Shown here: one piece after another, positions 8,083 through 14,626 of the stretch
Numbering within the stretch: position 1 is the stretch's first letter
Layout of the letters: every line of letters begins with the position of its first letter
Assembly (NCBI GenBank): GCA_947072805.1
Contig: CAMTJK010000053.1
Coordinates: 1-14,626, forward strand
Length of the DNA: 14,626 nucleotides
Direction of reading: 5' to 3'
Source of the DNA: an uncultured Prevotella sp.
GTDB taxonomy: Bacteria > Bacteroidota > Bacteroidia > Bacteroidales > Bacteroidaceae
Notes under the pieces: generated by a model
The model's input: only the letters and a program-made list of their open reading frames with translations
Told to the model about the DNA's origin: nothing
Databases searched by the model: none
Position numbers and translations under genes: made by a program

Positions 8083-8109
8083 ATCAAAAACCTAAAATAA
8101 AACAAAAAA
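8083..8109 (+). promoter_or_regulatory. A-rich translation initiation region
   Basis: The bases before the ATG at 8110 are nearly all A (ending ACAAAAAAA) with no Shine-Dalgarno motif. In Bacteroidetes, A-rich sequence just upstream of the start is associated with efficient initiation. This supports 8110 as the start over the in-frame ATG at 8134, and fits high expression. Confidence 0.55.
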
Positions 8110-9564
8110 ATGAATCCTCTACAAACTACAAAAATGACTAATTGGCGTTGGTGGATTTGCGGTTTGTTGTTCGTTGCAACAACGGTAAACTACCTCGACC
8201 GTCAGGTGTTGTCGCTGACAGCAAAGGAGTTTATCTATCCGGACTTCCACTGGACTGATGAAGACTACGGTAACATCACAGCGTATTTCTCTATCTTCTA
8301 CGCTATCTGCATGCTCTTCGCAGGCAAGTTCGTAGACTGGATGGGAACAAAGAAAGGATATCTTTGGGCTATCGGCGTATGGAGCTTCGGAGCCTGCATC
8401 CATGCCGGCACAGCCGTAGCCACGCAATACATTCACGGATTGGACAGCCTTGAAGCCATGCGCGCCCTCGAGGACGGCAGTTCGGCAGCCCTGGCTGTGG
8501 CATCTACAGGCGTATGGCTCTTCCTTGTATGCCGCGCCATCCTCGGTCTCGGTGAGGCAGGCAACTTCCCCGCCGCCATCAAGGTAACGGCAGAGTATTT
8601 CCCGAAGAAAGACCGCGCCTATGCAACATCCATTTTCAACGCCGGCGCTTCCGTAGGAGCTTTGGCTGCACCGCTGATGATTCCGCCACTGGCTAAATTC
8701 TTTGGCTGGGAGATGGCTTTTATCATCATAGGTGCTCTCGGTTTCATTTGGATGGGATTCTTCGTAAAGTGGTATGACAAGCCCGAAAAGTCCTCTAAAG
8801 TAAACCAGGCTGAGCTTCTGTATATCCAGCAGGACGACGAGGCCGACGGCGCACAGAAGCCGGAGGAGACAAAGGAAGAGAAGCAGATACCTTTCCTGCA
8901 GTGCTTCAGCTACAAGCAGACATGGGCTTTCATCGTCGGCAAGTTCTTTACCGACGGCGTATGGTGGTTCTTCCTGTTCTGGGCACCGGGATACTTCCAG
9001 GATGTGTATGGATATAAGGCATCTTCAGGCACGGGCATGCTGCTCATCATGACGCTCTATGCCATCGTTACCTTCCTTTCCATCTATATTTGCAAGCTAC
9101 CTACATACTTCGTGGACAAGAAGGGCATGAACCCGTACGCAGGTCGTATGCTTGCCATGATGCTCATAGCATTCATCCCGCTGGTATGTCTCGCAGCACA
9201 GCCCATGGGTGCTTACTCGGCATGGTGGCCCGCCATCATCATCGGACTTGTAGGAGCCGGTCACCAGGCCTGGTCGGCAAACATATTCTCCACTGTAGGC
9301 GACATGTTCCCCAAGAGTGCCATTGCCACCGTTACCGGTATAGGCGGTATGGCAGGCGGTGTAGGCTCGTTCCTCATCAACAAGGGTTCGGGACAGCTCT
9401 TCACTTTCGCTGAAAATCAAGGCAGCGCATTCACATTCCTCGGCTTCGAGGGCAAGCCTGCCGGCTATATGATAGTGTTCTGCATCTGCGCGGTTGCCTA
9501 TCTGCTGGCTTGGTGCATCATGAAAGTGCTCGTTCCGAAGTACAAGCCCATCATCGTTGAATAA
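8110..9564 (+). CDS. exuT: MFS transporter, hexuronate (ExuT)-type anion:cation symporter family
   Basis: An inner-membrane transporter of 484 residues with about 12 hydrophobic segments. Family signatures are NWRWWICG before the first helix, NYLDRQVLS (27-35), the MFS loop GKFVDWMGTKKG (72-83) and RAILGLGEAGNFPAA (142-156), all characteristic of the ACS group that includes ExuT and related organic-anion carriers. The predicted substrate is a hexuronate such as galacturonate or glucuronate, taken up with protons; this rests on resemblance. The central cytoplasmic loop is strongly acidic (about 233-258) and the loop before helix 4 (about 99-133) is long. It stands alone with its own promoter and strong terminator, with no uronate catabolic gene nearby. 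My hand count gives Ile codons of 24 ATC, 7 ATT and 6 ATA, opposite to fkp, which suggests high expression or a different origin. Confidence 0.78.
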   Translation: MNPLQTTKMTNWRWWICGLLFVATTVNYLDRQVLSLTAKEFIYPDFHWTDEDYGNITAYFSIFYAICMLFAGKFVDWMGTKKGYLWAIGVWSFGACIHAGTAVATQYIHGLDSLEAMRALEDGSSAALAVASTGVWLFLVCRAILGLGEAGNFPAAIKVTAEYFPKKDRAYATSIFNAGASVGALAAPLMIPPLAKFFGWEMAFIIIGALGFIWMGFFVKWYDKPEKSSKVNQAELLYIQQDDEADGAQKPEETKEEKQIPFLQCFSYKQTWAFIVGKFFTDGVWWFFLFWAPGYFQDVYGYKASSGTGMLLIMTLYAIVTFLSIYICKLPTYFVDKKGMNPYAGRMLAMMLIAFIPLVCLAAQPMGAYSAWWPAIIIGLVGAGHQAWSANIFSTVGDMFPKSAIATVTGIGGMAGGVGSFLINKGSGQLFTFAENQGSAFTFLGFEGKPAGYMIVFCICAVAYLLAWCIMKVLVPKYKPIIVE

Positions 9565-9604
9565 CATCCGGCGATATTCGCTATCGTCTGAAACGATAAA
9601 ATAT

Positions 9605-9655
9605 AAAAAGAAAGCACCACGAAGTCGAGTTCATGGTGCTTTCTTTTTGTTTTAT
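9605..9655 (+). terminator. Strong intrinsic terminator between convergent genes
   Basis: A 15-bp perfect stem pairs 9605-9619 (AAAAAGAAAGCACCA) with 9634-9648. After one mismatch it continues with GAA/TTC (9621-9623 with 9630-9632), leaving a six-base loop. T-rich sequence (TTTTTGTTTTAT) follows on the plus strand, and the A-run on the left gives a T-run on the minus strand. It starts 41 bases after the transporter stop and could also end the opposing nitroreductase transcript. Confidence 0.9.
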
Positions 9656-9663
9656 TCCCAACT

Positions 9664-9751
9664 GTCAGGCTGATTTTTACAAACCTTTCAGCTTATTATT
9701 CAGATTCGTCAGGCTGATTTTTACAAATCGATAATCTGATTATTCAATACA
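9664..9751. repeat. Tandem 44-bp unit with identical 20-bp cores
   Basis: GTCAGGCTGATTTTTACAAA occurs at 9664-9683 and again, identical, at 9708-9727. The 24-bp segments after each core share about half their bases, including TATTCA in register, so the unit is a degenerate tandem duplication with a 44-bp period. It lies between the transporter terminator and the 3' end of the nitroreductase gene. A further GTCAG at 9766 may be a fragment of a third unit. No reading frame or known repeat family was recognised. Confidence 0.75.
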
Positions 9752-9779
9752 TCTTCATTTTATTGTCAGACGGGAGACA

Positions 9780-10520
9780 TCAGTCGAGAAATCCCTGTCG
9801 TCTAAGAGCCTCTAGCATTCCCGCGGACATAGCCTCGTTATCCTTTTTCGTATACCTTATGTCGGTGAATATCTGCGCCAGCGTTTCCTTGTTGTTTATC
9901 TTGCAGAAGTTTCTGTTTTCCTCCAGTCCCTCCTTGAATGCATACAGTCGGTCGATGTCTTGCGGCGAGTAGTCGTTGTATGTCTCGCTGTGAACGAAAG
10001 CCTCCGTGGGCAGTCGGTCGGTGAGCGGTGGGTTTTCGTCGGGCCATCCAACGGTAAGCGTCGCCACGGGCATTACGAGCTTCGGCAGATTGAGAGCCTC
10101 GATAATCATCTGCGGCATATAAACCGTTGTGCCGAGATAGCAGAGGCCGAGACCTTCCTCCTCCGCGAGATTGGAAAAAGTCTGCGTATAAAGCAGGGCA
10201 TCGATAGAAGCATTGATGAACGAAAGGAAATTGTCGTAGCCCGGCTCAGCCTTTCTGTTGCGGCACCACACCGATGTACGGTTGAAGTCGGCACATACGG
10301 TGAGAACCACCGGTGCACCCGTCACCATGGGCTGGTTGAAATGTGCCGGTGCCAACTTGCGTTTGCCCTCCTCCGAGCGCGTCACCACAACACTGTAAAG
10401 CTGCAGATTCCCCATAGTCTGCGTGCGTGCAGCCTCCGTAAGCAGTCTGTTGAGCAGTTCGTCGCTTACCTCCCTATCCGAATATTTGCGGATTGTCCGC
10501 CGAGTGTTTATCGTATTCAT
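9780..10520 (-). CDS. NfsA/FRP-like FMN-dependent nitroreductase family protein
   Basis: A cytoplasmic flavoprotein of 246 residues, predicted to use FMN and NAD(P)H to reduce nitroaromatics, quinones or flavins; the true substrate is unknown. The N-terminal RRTIRKYSD (7-15) is the FMN-phosphate-binding signature. TQTMGNLQLYSVVV (33-46), GAPVVLTVCADFNR (68-81), the GLGLCYLGT loop (123-131) and GWP (158-160) follow in the order seen in NfsA-type enzymes. The C-terminal region (about 195-246) is the extension typical of that subgroup. It starts at the first ATG after a candidate -7 box and is transcribed alone, divergently from the YfhO-like gene and convergently with the MFS transporter. No regulator is adjacent. 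Confidence 0.9.
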   Translation of the reverse strand: MNTINTRRTIRKYSDREVSDELLNRLLTEAARTQTMGNLQLYSVVVTRSEEGKRKLAPAHFNQPMVTGAPVVLTVCADFNRTSVWCRNRKAEPGYDNFLSFINASIDALLYTQTFSNLAEEEGLGLCYLGTTVYMPQMIIEALNLPKLVMPVATLTVGWPDENPPLTDRLPTEAFVHSETYNDYSPQDIDRLYAFKEGLEENRNFCKINNKETLAQIFTDIRYTKKDNEAMSAGMLEALRRQGFLD

Positions 10521-10549
10521 GATAATATAGTGTATTTTAAAACATTATG

Positions 10550-10557
10550 CAAATATA
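10550..10557 (-). promoter_or_regulatory. Putative -7 element for the nitroreductase gene
   Basis: On the minus strand 10557-10550 reads TATATTTG, matching TAnnTTTG, about 30 bases before the ATG at 10520. No TTTG is seen at the expected upstream distance, where a G+C-rich patch (CGCGGCGGCAGCC, 10568-10580) lies instead. Confidence 0.5.
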
Positions 10558-10629
10558 CAAAAAATATCGCGGCGGCAGCCATTGTTATTTATTATTAGCC
10601 GCAAAGTACGTAATCTGCTGCAAAATGGT

Positions 10630-10637
10630 TATCTTTG
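10630..10637 (+). promoter_or_regulatory. Putative -7 element for the YfhO-family gene
   Basis: TATCTTTG matches TAnnTTTG and is the same octamer found upstream of the MFS transporter. It lies 37 bases before the ATG at 10675 and implies a leader of about 30 bases. No convincing -33 TTTG was found at 19-21 bp. A start upstream of 10637 would lie ahead of the inferred transcript. Confidence 0.55.
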
Positions 10638-10674
10638 CAGCCGTAATCAGATAATAATAACATACATTATTAAT

Positions 10675-13203
10675 ATGAAAACATGGAAAAAATGCCTGCC
10701 CGATATACTGGCAGTGCTCCTTTTTGCAGTTCTCTCGCTGGCTTATTTCTTTCCCGCCGACATCGAGGGACGCATCCTTTACCGTCACGACTCGTCGGCA
10801 GGACGCGGTCTCGGACATGAACAGGCTGAATATTATCAGCGCACCGGAGAACGCACACGATGGACCAACTCTACATTCAGCGGAATGCCTACCTACCAGA
10901 TAGCGCCATCGTATGAGAGCGACAATGTTCTGAAGGTTGTGGAAAAGGCGTTCCATCTGTGGCTTCCCGAGAACGTGTGGTATGTATTTGTCTATCTGCT
11001 GGGCTTCTACATACTGATGCGTGCTTTCGACTTCCGCCAGGCGCTGGCTGTTCTCGGCTCCATAATATGGGCGTTCAGCAGCTACTTCTTCATCATCATT
11101 GCCGCCGGACATATATGGAAAGTTATTGCCCTGGGCTATCTTCCGCCACTCATAGCAGGCATAGTGCTGGCCTACAGGGGGCGTTACCTGTGGGCGCTCG
11201 TTCTTACCGCCGTCTTCGGGGCGCTCGAGATAGGAGCCAACCACGTACAGATGACGTACTACTACCTCTTTATCATGCTTTTCATTGCGCTGGCTTATCT
11301 GATAGACGCCATCCGCAAGAAGACATTGCCAGCCTTCCTCAAAGGAACAGCGGTGTGCATAGTGGGTGCCGCCCTCGCCATTTGCATAAACCTGCCCAAC
11401 CTCTACCACACGTGGCAGTACAGCAAAGAATCAATGCGCGGCAAGAGCGAGCTGGTAAAGCCTAACTCCGCCAACCAGACCGACAGCGGACTGGAGCGCG
11501 ACTACATAACACAATGGAGCTACGGCATCGACGAGACATGGACACTGCTCGTGCCCAACGCCAAAGGAGGCTCGCATCAGATAAAGCTCGGCGACAACAA
11601 GAACGCTATGAAGAAGAGCGACGCACAATATGCGGAGGTGGTAAGGCAGTGGTACCAATACTGGGGCGACCAGCCGTTCACTGCAGGACCCGTATACGTG
11701 GGTGCATTTGTACTGATGCTCTTCATCTTCGGCATCTTCGTAGTGAAAGGTCCCATGAAATGGGCTCTCCTGACAGCCACAGTGCTGTCCGTGCTGCTGT
11801 CGTGGGGAAGAAACTTCATGCCTTTCACGAATTTTTTCATCGACTACATTCCCATGTACTCCAAGTTCCGCACCGTCTCATCGATACTTGTCATAGCCGA
11901 ATTTACCATTCCCGTGCTTGCCATGCTTGCACTGAAACGTATCATCGACGAGCCGGAACTGCTCAAAAGAAAGCTTAAAATCTTCTATCTTAGCTTTGCT
12001 CTCACCGGCGGTATCGCCCTTCTGTTTGCCATCATGCCGGGAGCGCTCTTCGACTTCACCTCACAGAGCGATGCGGCACAGCTAAGCCGCTACGTGCCGG
12101 AGCAATATCTGGCACCCATTCTGGAGAGCATCTCAAACGTACGCAAGGCCATCTTCACTGCCGACTGCTGGCGCTCGTTTGTTATTGTGACCATAGGCGC
12201 TCTCGTTCTGCTTTTCTACAAGGCGGGAAAACTGAAGACCACGCCCATGGTTGCCATCCTTACAGTGCTCTGTCTGGCGGACATGTGGCAGGTGAACAAG
12301 CGTTATCTCAACGACGATATGTTCGTAGGCAAGAGTGTACGCGAGGCTCCGGTGCAGCAGACAGCCACCGAAGAACAGATACTACAGGACGAATCGCTCA
12401 ACTACAGGGTGCTTAATTTCGCATCCGATACGTTCAACGAGAACGAGACTTCATATTACCTGAAGAGCATCGGCGGCTATCATCCCGCCAAGCTGCGCCG
12501 CTATCAGGAGATGATAGAGAAGTACATATCTCCCGAAATGCGTCTCACCATGCCTGCCATCGCCGAGGCAGGGGGTGACATGACGCTCATCAACGGCGAT
12601 TCCATCTTCCCCGTGCTCAACATGCTCAACGCCAAATACTTCATAGTGCCGCTGCAGTCGGGACAGACAGTGCCAATACGCAACCCCTACGTCCACGGCA
12701 ACGCATGGTTCGTGGATAAAGTGAACTATGCCGACAATGCCAACGGCGAGCTCGACATGGTGGGACAACTCGATCTGAGGCACGAGGCTGTGGCAGACAA
12801 GCGTTTCAGCGATGTGCTCGGCAATAGCGCAGTGCAAGACAGCACAAGCATTGTAACGATAACATCATGCGACGCCAACAAGCTCACCTACGACGTATCA
12901 TCGTCGAAAGGCGGCGTGATAGTGTTCTCGGAGGTTTACTACCCGGGATGGACTGCCACTGTGGACGGCGAGGAGGCTGAAGTAGGGCGCGTAAACTACA
13001 TTCTGCGCGCCATACAGGTGAAACCGGGCGACCACAAAGTGGAGCTGACGTTCTTCCCCAAGACGGTGACAACCACCGAGACTGTGGCTTATGTAGCCTA
13101 TGCCGTGCTCCTGCTGATATTGCTTGCCATAGCAGGAATGAGATGGAAGGAAATGAAGAAGAACAAAGCTGTCAGAGATACGGAAGAACATCCGCAAGCC
13201 TGA
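10675..13203 (+). CDS. YfhO-family multi-pass membrane protein
   Basis: An 842-residue inner-membrane protein of the YfhO family, which resembles GT-C-type, polyprenyl-phosphate-sugar-using glycosyltransferases. After the first helix (about 10-26) comes an extracytoplasmic loop with Asp39 in RHDSSAG and the RTRWTNSTFSGMPTYQ block (60-75), whose Asp and GMP are family hallmarks. Many further helices follow to about residue 540, then a large soluble region. That region ends in a beta-rich segment with the typical YYPGWTATVDG (755-765), then a final helix (about 803-822) and a charged tail. Gram-positive relatives decorate teichoic acids with sugars; the Bacteroidales acceptor is unknown. The frame extends upstream to 10582, but the ATG at 10675 begins the hydrophobic, positive-inside N-terminus and follows the -7 box. 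It is transcribed alone. Confidence 0.88.
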   Translation: MKTWKKCLPDILAVLLFAVLSLAYFFPADIEGRILYRHDSSAGRGLGHEQAEYYQRTGERTRWTNSTFSGMPTYQIAPSYESDNVLKVVEKAFHLWLPENVWYVFVYLLGFYILMRAFDFRQALAVLGSIIWAFSSYFFIIIAAGHIWKVIALGYLPPLIAGIVLAYRGRYLWALVLTAVFGALEIGANHVQMTYYYLFIMLFIALAYLIDAIRKKTLPAFLKGTAVCIVGAALAICINLPNLYHTWQYSKESMRGKSELVKPNSANQTDSGLERDYITQWSYGIDETWTLLVPNAKGGSHQIKLGDNKNAMKKSDAQYAEVVRQWYQYWGDQPFTAGPVYVGAFVLMLFIFGIFVVKGPMKWALLTATVLSVLLSWGRNFMPFTNFFIDYIPMYSKFRTVSSILVIAEFTIPVLAMLALKRIIDEPELLKRKLKIFYLSFALTGGIALLFAIMPGALFDFTSQSDAAQLSRYVPEQYLAPILESISNVRKAIFTADCWRSFVIVTIGALVLLFYKAGKLKTTPMVAILTVLCLADMWQVNKRYLNDDMFVGKSVREAPVQQTATEEQILQDESLNYRVLNFASDTFNENETSYYLKSIGGYHPAKLRRYQEMIEKYISPEMRLTMPAIAEAGGDMTLINGDSIFPVLNMLNAKYFIVPLQSGQTVPIRNPYVHGNAWFVDKVNYADNANGELDMVGQLDLRHEAVADKRFSDVLGNSAVQDSTSIVTITSCDANKLTYDVSSSKGGVIVFSEVYYPGWTATVDGEEAEVGRVNYILRAIQVKPGDHKVELTFFPKTVTTTETVAYVAYAVLLLILLAIAGMRWKEMKKNKAVRDTEEHPQA

Positions 13204-13216
13204 TAACGGGAAAACG

Positions 13217-13285
13217 AAAAAACAATTCCGCCGCCATAACGCGAGGCACTAAGCCCACGGTTATGGCGGCGGAATTGTTTTTTTT
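13217..13285 (+). terminator. 24-bp perfect-stem bidirectional terminator
   Basis: Bases 13217-13240 pair without mismatch with 13260-13283, with a G+C-rich centre (CCGCCGCC / GGCGGCGG) and a 19-base loop. Eight Ts (13278-13285) end the plus-strand copy, and six As at the left end give a U-tract for the minus strand. It begins 13 bases after the YfhO stop and lies 7 bases beyond the fucP stop, so it can serve both convergent genes. Confidence 0.93.
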
Positions 13286-13292
13286 CAGAGCG

Positions 13293-14624
13293 TCACTTAT
13301 TGTAATCGTACGTGATGTTATGGCGTACGTATGCCCTATGACCGTATACGGCTATCACGGCAAAGCATATGAGCGGTATTACAAAGGAAATGTTTGTAGA
13401 GGGAAGTCCGAGTGCTGTCACGTCACTGTCAATGATGGCAGCCTGCAACGGCGGGAATACAGAGCCGCCGAGAATGGACATTATCAGTCCGGCACCGCCG
13501 AATTTCACATTCTCTCCCAGTCCGCGCAGCGCAATGCCGTATATAGTTGGGAACATCAGCGACATGCAGGCGCTCACACCCACAAGGCAATACAGACCGT
13601 TGCGGTCGGTGAAGAGAATCACTCCGCCCACAGCCACAAGTCCGCACACGGCAAGAATGGTGAGCAGTCTGCCCGGCTGCAGGTACCTGAGGAACCACGT
13701 ACATATGAAGCGGCTGCACGTAAAGAACACCATTGCCACGATATTATACTTCTGCGATAGTATCTCGGCGCCGCGCTCGTCCATGCCTTCAGCCATGAAT
13801 ATGCGCGTTCCGTACTGTATGATAAACGTCCAGCACATCACCTGCGCACCTACATAGAAGAACTGCGCAATCACTCCCTCACGATAGTTCTTCAGTCGGG
13901 CAAGTTCTGCAAGCGCGGTAAACAGACTTTTCTTCGAGCGTGTGTCGCTGTCCATCGGCATTTTCATCAGCCTTATCACCACGACAAGCAGAATGACGAT
14001 GGCACCTATAAAGACATAGGGCTGTATCAGTACCTCGAGGTCGTGGGCCTTCACCGCATTAAACTGTACATCACTCAGTTCCGCACGTGCGGCAGACTCG
14101 AGCGGGCTCATGCGTGCCTGCACATAGTGCATGGCTACGTACATTCCGGCAAGCGCACCGATAGGATTGAATGCCTGTGCCAGGTTGAGCCGCTGTGTGG
14201 CAGTGTCCTCACTGCCCATGCAATAGATGTAGGGGTTGCAGCTTGTCTCCAGAAACGACAGACCGCACGTCATTACAAAGTAAGCCATGAGGAACGGATA
14301 ATACATTCCCATGAGTTGTGCCGGGAAGAAGAGCAATGCTCCGAGCGCATAGAGTCCGAGCCCCGTGAGCACGCCTGCCTTGAAAGAATAGCGCTGTATG
14401 AACATTGCCGCGGGGAAAGCCATTACGAAATATCCCAGATAGAAAGCCACCTGAACGAGGGCGCCTTCTGTTACGCTCATGCGGAAAATCTTTGAAAAGG
14501 CTTTTACCATCGGAGCTGTAACGTCGTTGGCGAAGCCCCACAAGGCAAAACACGAAGTTATAAGTATAAACGGTATAAGAAAGCTGACACCGTTTTTTGC
14601 CAGCAAGCCGTTGTTTTTATCCAT
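13293..14624 (-). CDS. fucP: L-fucose:proton symporter
   Basis: An inner-membrane MFS carrier of 443 residues with about 12 helices that imports L-fucose with protons. It matches the FucP branch closely: ALWGFANDVTAPMVKAF (27-43), GLSFLETSCNPY (121-132) and LAQAFNPIGALAGMY (148-162). Asp34 and Glu126 correspond to the proton-coupling Asp46 and Glu135 of E. coli FucP, and Asn153 to the sugar-binding Asn162. The spacing from Glu to Asn is 27 in both. The related glucose/galactose carrier GluP is the main alternative. The gene is complete; its ATG lies two bases inside the window, so its promoter and any upstream operon partners are not visible. It shares a terminator with the convergent YfhO gene. 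The likely partner in this window is Fkp, which uses the imported sugar. Confidence 0.9.
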   Translation of the reverse strand: MDKNNGLLAKNGVSFLIPFILITSCFALWGFANDVTAPMVKAFSKIFRMSVTEGALVQVAFYLGYFVMAFPAAMFIQRYSFKAGVLTGLGLYALGALLFFPAQLMGMYYPFLMAYFVMTCGLSFLETSCNPYIYCMGSEDTATQRLNLAQAFNPIGALAGMYVAMHYVQARMSPLESAARAELSDVQFNAVKAHDLEVLIQPYVFIGAIVILLVVVIRLMKMPMDSDTRSKKSLFTALAELARLKNYREGVIAQFFYVGAQVMCWTFIIQYGTRIFMAEGMDERGAEILSQKYNIVAMVFFTCSRFICTWFLRYLQPGRLLTILAVCGLVAVGGVILFTDRNGLYCLVGVSACMSLMFPTIYGIALRGLGENVKFGGAGLIMSILGGSVFPPLQAAIIDSDVTALGLPSTNISFVIPLICFAVIAVYGHRAYVRHNITYDYNK

Positions 14625-14626
14625 AT

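Larger units (their letters stand above)
7827..8109. other. 283-bp intergenic region between murF-alr and the MFS transporter
   Basis: AT-rich and without a credible reading frame. It contains a weak hairpin (GCATTT 7855-7860 with AAATGC 7866-7871) lacking a T-tract, a 7-bp inverted repeat described separately, a candidate -7 box and an A-rich start region. The weak hairpin may help end the upstream operon, but read-through into the transporter cannot be excluded. Confidence 0.6.

Noticed and set aside
10568..10602. GCGGC ... GCCGC inverted repeat between the nitroreductase and YfhO-family genes
   Set aside because: Only five base pairs with about 21 bases between the arms, in a region with repeated GCGGC. 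It is too weak to call an operator or hairpin.
10582..10674. N-terminal extension of the YfhO-family protein
   Set aside because: It would start upstream of the inferred -7 box and add a polar stretch before the conserved MKxWKKCLPD-type start.
10585..11409. A 274-codon minus-strand open frame across the start of the YfhO-family gene
   Set aside because: It overlaps a confidently assigned gene and its promoter. The product matches no family I recognise, and it has no plausible upstream signal.

Overview
The window looks like ordinary chromosomal DNA from a Bacteroidales bacterium, most likely a Prevotella-type gut or oral species. The evidence is the fused MurF-alanine racemase, the bifunctional fucokinase/GDP-fucose pyrophosphorylase Fkp, a GSCFA protein, Bacteroidetes-type promoters (TAnnTTTG at -7, in one case with TTTG 20 bp upstream) and A/T-rich leaders without Shine-Dalgarno sequences. 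The genus is an inference. No tRNA, rRNA, CRISPR array, insertion sequence or phage gene was seen.

Layout. (1) 1-1495: tryptophanase on the minus strand, with a hairpin terminator downstream and a near-consensus promoter upstream. (2) 1681-7826: a plus-strand run of three closely spaced genes, fkp, a GSCFA-domain protein and murF-alr, probably one operon. They make GDP-L-fucose from salvaged L-fucose, an unknown esterase/transferase-like activity, and the D-Ala and UDP-MurNAc-pentapeptide precursors of the cell wall. (3) 7827-9564: a stand-alone MFS transporter of the hexuronate (ExuT) type with its own promoter and terminator. (4) 9565-10520: a convergent stretch with a strong terminator and a 20-bp direct repeat, then a minus-strand NfsA-like nitroreductase. 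(5) 10675-13203: a large YfhO-family membrane protein on the plus strand, ending in a 24-bp perfect-stem terminator. (6) 13293-14624: an L-fucose:proton symporter (FucP) on the minus strand, complete, its start codon two bases from the window edge.

The clearest functional link is FucP (L-fucose uptake) with Fkp (L-fucose to fucose-1-phosphate to GDP-fucose), which together form the Bacteroides-type salvage route for fucosylating surface glycans. No fucose catabolic gene (fucI, fucK, fucA) lies in the window. YfhO proteins are also tied to surface glycosylation in Gram-positive bacteria, so much of the window concerns the cell envelope. I found no convincing undescribed system. The items most worth checking are the GSCFA and YfhO proteins of unknown function, a stop-start relay mini-ORF before murF-alr, a shortened Fkp linker, and small unexplained repeats in two intergenic regions.
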